A DNA stretch of 64,000 bases from the NCBI RefSeq assembly GCF_000237925.1, contig NC_031502.1, positions 13,786,675-13,850,674 on the forward strand, read 5' to 3'. The translations under genes were made by a program, and so were the position numbers. This DNA is from Schistosoma mansoni (taxonomy: Eukaryota; Platyhelminthes; Trematoda; Strigeidida; Schistosomatidae). A model generated the notes under the pieces. The model saw nothing but the letters and a program-made list of their open reading frames with translations, had not been told where the DNA came from and searched no databases. Shown piece after piece: positions 58,784 through 64,000 of this stretch; positions within the stretch are counted from its first letter, which is position 1; each line of letters opens with the position of its first letter.

Positions 58784-60092
58784 GAATTAGGGCCAAGGAA
58801 GGGTAAGAGGTTGGACAAATCGTTTCTGCACGCAAAGTTCAGGCTTGAATTCATGGATTGCCAATGCCTCAGCAGTGCATAAAATATTGATTCGACCTCC
58901 CTTTGATCCGGTTCCTTTAACTCTATAGATTATTTTAAAAGACGTGTCTTTTGGAGCAGTGTGTCCACAATTGATCAAATGCTCTTGTATCGAACTGGTT
59001 ATCTTTTTACATTCACCTTTTAGGAGCCAAGCTGGATAGTGTTCAGAGATACGTTTGGAAAGCGATCGCTTTGTGCGGCCTATATAACGTGCTCCACATG
59101 AGCAAGTAAATTTATAAATACACATCGATGTGGCTCAAAGCGAAAGTTTATCCTTAACACACCCCCGAATGGTAGGCCGGCTAGAGAAAACGATTCGGAG
59201 CTTGGCTGTGTAGAAAGTTTTACTCAACGTTTTTGAAATCCGTTTATTCAGGATTTCAGCAGCCGTGTCTCCCTTGAATTCCATATTCATAAACAAGGTT
59301 TTCTTCTGCACTGTCAAAGTTATTTCTTGCTGACGTCTAGATGTTAAGTTGCTATCGACGAACCTCGGTGGATAACCGTTTTTGATGAGGGTCTGTCGAA
59401 GATGAAGTAATTCTTCATTTATTGTGTCACTAGAACAGATTCGCTTAATCCTAGATGATAAAGAGTGAATTAAGTTCCTCTTTCGACTCAGTGGAACCCA
59501 ACTATGGAAATTCGTGTATTTTCCATTCCAAGTGGGTTTTCTATACATAGATCTTTGTAAATAACCATCAGGCAATCTTTTCAAACGAACATCAAGAAAA
59601 TGGAATTCGTGGTTCGATTTTGCCTCTAAGGTAAATGGAATTGCACTGAATAGGTCATCCAATCAACGTTAAAAATGTCTAAACTAGGTATGTGTAAGAG
59701 ATGTGTGATGTGAAATGATTAGCGTTAATATAACATATTGTATAGAAAACGTAAGTGGTGAGAGGAGAAATTACATTCACACTATATATTGTCTCTAGTC
59801 AGTGAATTTATAAGAAAAACATACAATTTGTAATATATGATATGAATCATATATGTCACAGTATGTATAAAATGAAGATAAATAAACAAAATAAAATTAA
59901 AAGAGTGAAGTTCGAAGAGGATGAATGTAATTTAATACTGAATATATGTGTTATTTTAATGTTCCAATTAATTGTTTAACGAATTTCGATAAGACAACTG
60001 ATTAGAATCATTGAATGTAATTGTTGCCATTTAGATAATATGAGATAGATAAAAACGTTAAGGAGTTCAGGTTTTTACTTATTAATGATTAG

Positions 60093-60677
60093 CTACCATG
60101 ACACTGCCAATTGTATTCCATCTCTCCTATTAATATTGTTTGGATTAGCCCAAATGTATAGGGCTTCAGCTGTTTGTCTTTCTTTGTAAGAATTGAAATC
60201 TTTTTGAAGGATTCTTGTGCCAACGAAATCAATTGTATGACCCGATTCTATCGAGTTTAATGCTATCGCTGACTTGTTCTCCAGTTTCCTTACATCATCT
60301 AAGGACTTATGAATGTGTTTCAAGCATTGTTTGAGTTCCTTCACCCTCACATTCAGTTGTCTTGATGTTTCACTTACATACGTTGCATTACAGTCACTAC
60401 ATCTGATTTCATAGACACAATTTTGTTGTTCTTCTTTGTGAATTGGATCTTTAATTCTTACTAATTTTGATCTTAGAGTATTGTTTGTTCGAAAAAATAC
60501 TCTTATATTTTGATTATTTAATATTATTCTAATGTCTTCTGAAACACCTTTCCGATATGGGATCACCACTGTGTTAACCCATTCCTTTTTCTTTAATCCT
60601 TTTGTATTATTAATGCCGTCTTTTCTTTCATTCTTAATTATTCTTTTAACAAAATCCTTCGGATAATTGTTCATCAT
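60093..60677 (-). mobile_element. Second Penelope-like family: GIY-YIG domain fragment
   Basis: An open 194-codon frame: a basic start, 'VVIPYRKGVSEDIRIILN', 'RVFFRTNNTLRSKLVRIKDP', 'YEIRCSDCNATYVSETSRQL', 'SIESGHTIDF', 'RILQKDFNSYKERQTAEALY'. This is the linker and GIY-YIG endonuclease of a PLE clearly different from the neighbour at 58-59.7 kb. The usual YIG tract reads YVS. The RT is absent. The stretch 59671-60092 is AT-rich and may be its 3' UTR. Confidence 0.8.
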
Positions 60678-61005
60678 TAGAGTAGATGTAATTAAATTTA
60701 TTTCCTTTGACTGCTTATTGAAATTTGCTTTGTTGATGAAAGTGGGATTTCAAATAATTCCACCAAATTAAGATATTTTTAAGATTTTGGTTTATTAAAG
60801 TAGATACAAATAAATTGTTCGATAATAATAATAATCCCCTAAAAGCTTTCATTCACACAACTTTAATATTTCATTTTCACTTGAGTTATTCTAAATGCAT
60901 ATAGAAGGTTTCCGAATTTTATACTAATATCCATATAAATTATAAGAATTCATCTTTTTTACCACAATACTTAAGTTACATTTAGAATTATCACATCGTA
61001 GATAT
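60678..61005. other. Non-coding, nothing recognised
   Basis: AT-rich spacer between the PLE fragment and the large inverted repeat. Confidence 0.4.
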
Positions 61006-61966
61006 AAATAAAGACAGACCAAATATTGATGCAGAATAATATGAATTCATTATATTTCGTGGTTTCTCATCAGTTGCTTACAACCAAATATGTATTAGAA
61101 TTTTAGCACTGGGGTAATAAATAGTGTGGAACAATTGACATAATTGAATGTAAAGGATTGGAATGACAAAAGGTTATCAATGATAAGGTCAGAGGTTATT
61201 AGGCATTAGAATGAAGGAAGCATAAAGGGTGGGTGGTGTAATCGTTGAGTGGAGTTCAAAGACAGATAAGATCAAATGTGTGATAATTTTAGAGGTAATG
61301 AAGGAGTCATGGAATTAAAAACAAATAGGATGGGTTACGTAATAATTGAATGGAATTTGGGGAGTTCATATAATTCAAGAGAGACAAATGGGTCAATATT
61401 TAGTTTTTTTTNNNNNNNNNNNNNNNNNNNNNNNNNNNNNNNNNNNNNNNNNNNNNNNNNNNNNNNNNNNNNNNNNNNNNNNNNNNNNNNNNNNNNNNNN
61501 NNNNNNNNNNNNNNNNNNNNNNNNNNNNNNNNNNNNNNNNNNNNNNNNNNNNNNNNNNNNNNNNNNNNNNNNNNNNNNNNNNNNNNNNNNNNNNNNNNNN
61601 NNNNNNNNNNNCCAAATTCCATTCAATTATTACGTAACCCATCCTATTTGTTTTTAATTCCATGACTCCTTCATTACCTCTAAAATTATCACACATTTGA
61701 TCTTATCTGTCTTTGAACTCCACTCAACGATTACACCACCCACCCTTTATGCTTCCTTCATTCTAATGCCTAATAACCTCTGACCTTATCATTGATAACC
61801 TTTTGTCATTCCAATCCTTTACATTCAATTATGTCAATTGTTCCACACTATTTATTACCCCAGTGCTAAAATTCTAATACATATTTGGTTGTAAGCAACT
61901 GATGAGAAACCACGAAATATAATGAATTCATATTATTCTGCATCAATATTTGGTCTGTCTTTATTT
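61006..61966. repeat. 355-bp inverted repeat around a gap
   Basis: Arms 61006-61360 and 61612-61966 have equal length and read as exact reverse complements by eye. The middle holds 50 bp of left-side sequence and 200 N. It lies on the 5' side of the PLE fragment at 60.1-60.7 kb and could be its inverted terminal repeats. 'CUGAUGA' and 'GAAA' occur close together in each arm but without a good stem II. Such perfect symmetry at a gap may also be an assembly artefact. Confidence 0.75.
61412..61611. other. Assembly gap (200 N)
   Basis: Exactly 200 N inside the inverted repeat. Frames crossing it are artefacts. Confidence 0.99.
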
Positions 61967-62422
61967 CAATTCATAAAGGGAACTAACTGCATGAAACACC
62001 ATAGATAAATCATTTCTATGATTTTCATTATATCATACCATCAGAATTCTTCGTTCATTTAGTTTTCTGACTACTTATAAGACATTTTACTTAGTAAATT
62101 ATAATTTTCATAACATATAACGTACTTTGACGTGATTTACTGAAGTATTAATTTAACTGTCAGTTCTTCTTTTATGCACATGACTAAAATGTATCATCTA
62201 AACAAGTCTATTGAAGGAAACAAAACACCATAACCATCTCAATAAATTTTTTTTTTCTGGCTGACAATAATAGAGTTTTTCTGTATTGTAATTGATATTT
62301 TTTTAGAAACATTTCTGATAAAATTAGTACATCAACGTAAGAAAAGAATCTTTGGTTCTTTTAGTTGAAAATATTATAAATACAAAAGTTATAATCATTT
62401 TATTGTTCATTTTTTTTATAAT
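61967..62422. other. Region downstream of the second TAL gene
   Basis: AT-rich; probably includes the 3' UTR of the minus-strand TAL exon. Confidence 0.4.
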
Positions 62423-62762
62423 TTAATCTGCTGGACTTCTCCAAATAACACAACGAAATTTATCATACATGAATTCTATAGCTAAGAAAGGTTCATGACT
62501 GAAATTTGACCAAAAGGATCCATCAATTATGAATACTTGCCATAATTTACCATATTTTTCATCTAAATACTTTTTCATATCATTAACTATTACAATTATT
62601 GATTTTTCATCAGTATACTTTGTATTCAAGGTTTCTTTAAACATATTTGTTATATCAACTTGTTTTTGTAAAGACATTGAAGTGGAAAATATGGTAATAT
62701 CTGAATCTGGCTTAGGTGATAAACCAACTGCCATATTCTCTCGATCTTTCTTTTCCATGATC
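62423..62762 (-). CDS. Second TAL gene, last exon (dynein light chain domain)
   Basis: Acceptor 'tttattag' on the minus strand ends just before 62762. The exon begins in the same phase as TAL exon 3 at 45753 and ends with TAA at 62423-62425. It encodes 'IMEKKDRENMAVGLSPKPDS', 'IIVIVNDMKKYLDEKYGKLW', 'GSFWSNFSHEPFLAIEF' and 'RCVIWRSPAD'. The shared frame of 'GSFW...SHEPF' and 'WR(S/T)P' and the identical exon start identify it as a paralogue of the gene at 33.5-46.1 kb, convergent with it. The EF-hand exons must lie beyond 64000. The inner ATG just after the acceptor is not taken as the start. Confidence 0.88.
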
Positions 62763-64000
62763 CTAATAAAGAAAAATAGAAGAATTACATTTGTCACAGT
62801 ATTGTTTCTTGACAGAAATAAGAAGAAAGAATATGTTTACATTAGTTCATCATTGATGAGTTAAAAATATTCATTTGAAACAATTCACTACGAAATAACT
62901 TTTATTGATATCCAAATTAGCCAATTCTTATTTAGTGTTTAAAGAATCAAGTAAACTGATGGGGAACATTATACATTGATCCTTACCTTAATGATTATGC
63001 AAGTTATAAATACCCATCAATCAAATTTTTTGGTTTAATGTACTATTTGGACAAGGGCAAGTATGTATGGTTGGAATTTACAAGATCCTTGTTGATAAAA
63101 CTATTTTTAAGCTTAACATTTGAACATGTCAAAGTTGTAACATAAAAACAAATATGCAAACCAAAACACCTTTCATCTGAGATTAAGAAACTTTTATGTG
63201 AGCTACTTAAAAGACTATTGAAATGAAAAACTTAATACATTAATATTGTTGCAATTTTATTCCTCTTAGATGTTTTAAATATGAAACTTTGACTATCATT
63301 ATGACCAACATAATTAGTTGCGTCCATTTAAATTACACATCTTCAACATAATCTCAAATAAAATATGAAGAATACATTATCATCTGACAGTACAACATTA
63401 AAGCTATGAAGTGATATCAGAAATCAAAAGAGATTACATATTTAACTCAATGTCTTTTTGTCAACGTTTTAAATAAACAATGAATCAATTAGTGAGTTGT
63501 ACCAATAGTATACAGAAAATTTTTAATAAATAAATGCATACTTCAGTTATAAACTGATAGGACAAATATTATGTTATCCTTTAAAGAAAACTATTCTACT
63601 ATGATTTGCCAAATGACACATAATATTTAAAAAACGTCATGTTTACTTTTGTCAAATAACTAAACTCTTGTTATTGTTTACTTTTATTTACTGGTAATCT
63701 TGTATATATAGAAATGCAAGTAAAAACAGAGAGTCTTTCATTGAAAGCAAAATGATTAAAATAATCTAATCCTTGTTAACATAAAACGGCTTCTTATGGC
63801 ATTAATTAGATTTGACTTAGATCTCATGTAAATACGAACTAAAAGTCAAACTGTATATTCGAGTAATAAAGACAGACTTGTTGGGATTTAAGGTATGCGG
63901 AGACTGTTTTCAATAAAAATTCTCCATATCGTGCGCTGACTTTTAACAAAACAACCATCATAAACTATGAAGTACTAGACAGATGTTTCCTTCTGCTACA
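62763..64000. other. Intron of the second TAL gene
   Basis: AT-rich. No EF-hand exon was found on the minus strand to the end of the window. Confidence 0.5.

Larger units (their letters stand above)
57850..59670 (-). mobile_element. Penelope-like element, 3' half with terminal repeat
   Basis: Read on the minus strand: RT thumb and linker (59135-59662: 'HEFHFLDVRLKRLPDGYLQR', 'SMYRKPTWNGKYTNFHSWVP', 'LIKNGYPPRFVDSN'), then the GIY-YIG domain (58787-59125: 'CSCGARYIGRTKRSLSKRIS', 'INCGHTA', 'AEALAIHEF'), then a long 3' UTR with an internal tandem duplication, then a terminal-repeat part with a hammerhead-like motif at 57900-57950. The RT palm is missing. The coding part is close to whole, with about one break. 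The 20.3 kb copy shares the domain and 3' UTR. Confidence 0.88.

Noticed and set aside
61276-61696. ORFs spanning the N run near 61.5 kb, and similar ones at 12.5, 17.2, 22.4 and 33.2 kb
   Set aside because: They are made of translated N and mirror-image flanks, so not genes.
61910-61940. Hammerhead in the 355-bp inverted repeat (CUGAUGA and GAAA close together)
   Set aside because: No stable stem II or stem I could be drawn, so only a core-like resemblance.
1-64000. CRISPR array, rRNA, spliced-leader RNA gene or bacterial operon
   Set aside because: None of the expected sequence patterns was seen, and the window is clearly animal nuclear DNA.

Overview
The window looks like nuclear DNA of a blood fluke, most likely a Schistosoma species of the haematobium/mansoni type. 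It is AT-rich with small genes in large introns. It contains a tegument-allergen-like (TAL) gene whose protein closely resembles Sm22.6, two flatworm-type rhodopsin-like receptors, RTE-type LINEs of the SR2 kind, CR1-like LINEs, Penelope-like elements (PLEs) with GIY-YIG domains, and tRNA-derived SINEs that carry a hammerhead ribozyme (the Sm-alpha type). Species cannot be settled from the sequence alone. Five runs of exactly 200 N (12452, 17108, 22283, 33146, 61412) are scaffold gaps.

Layout. 1-9.7 kb: a direct repeat, a decayed CR1-like LINE (2.2-6.5 kb) and a mosaic of two LINE fragments (7.4-8.3 kb). 9.76-10.73 kb (minus): single-exon receptor gene 1. 11-27 kb: repeats, including copies of an unclassified coding-derived repeat, SR2-type fragments, a PLE 3' end and a tandem dimer of hammerhead SINEs, plus two weak exon candidates near 26-27 kb. 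28.07-29.03 kb (minus): receptor gene 2, about 69% identical to gene 1. 31.68-32.03 kb: an inverted pair of PLE terminal repeats with hammerhead-like motifs. 33.55-46.11 kb (plus): a TAL gene in three exons with EF-hand, EF-hand and dynein-light-chain parts; its introns hold a well-kept LINE 3' end, an SR2-type RT fragment and decayed hammerhead SINEs. 48.8-52.8 kb: an outward-facing pair of the unclassified repeat around a PLE with an inverted 5' piece. 53-57 kb: weak candidates and a LINE with an internal deletion. 57.85-62 kb: two different PLE families and a 355-bp perfect inverted repeat across a gap. 62.42-62.76 kb (minus): the last exon of a second TAL gene that starts beyond the window.

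The host genes with good support are the two receptors and the two TAL genes. Receptor genes 1 and 2 are a dispersed duplicate pair, and the two TAL genes face each other. Nearly everything else is retroelement sequence. The most unusual theme is the density of self-cleaving-RNA-like motifs, in SINEs and in PLE terminal repeats, in a region that also holds PLE enzyme fragments. The splice models, ribozyme folds and repeat classes were worked out by eye and by recall of family sequences; no search or folding was run.
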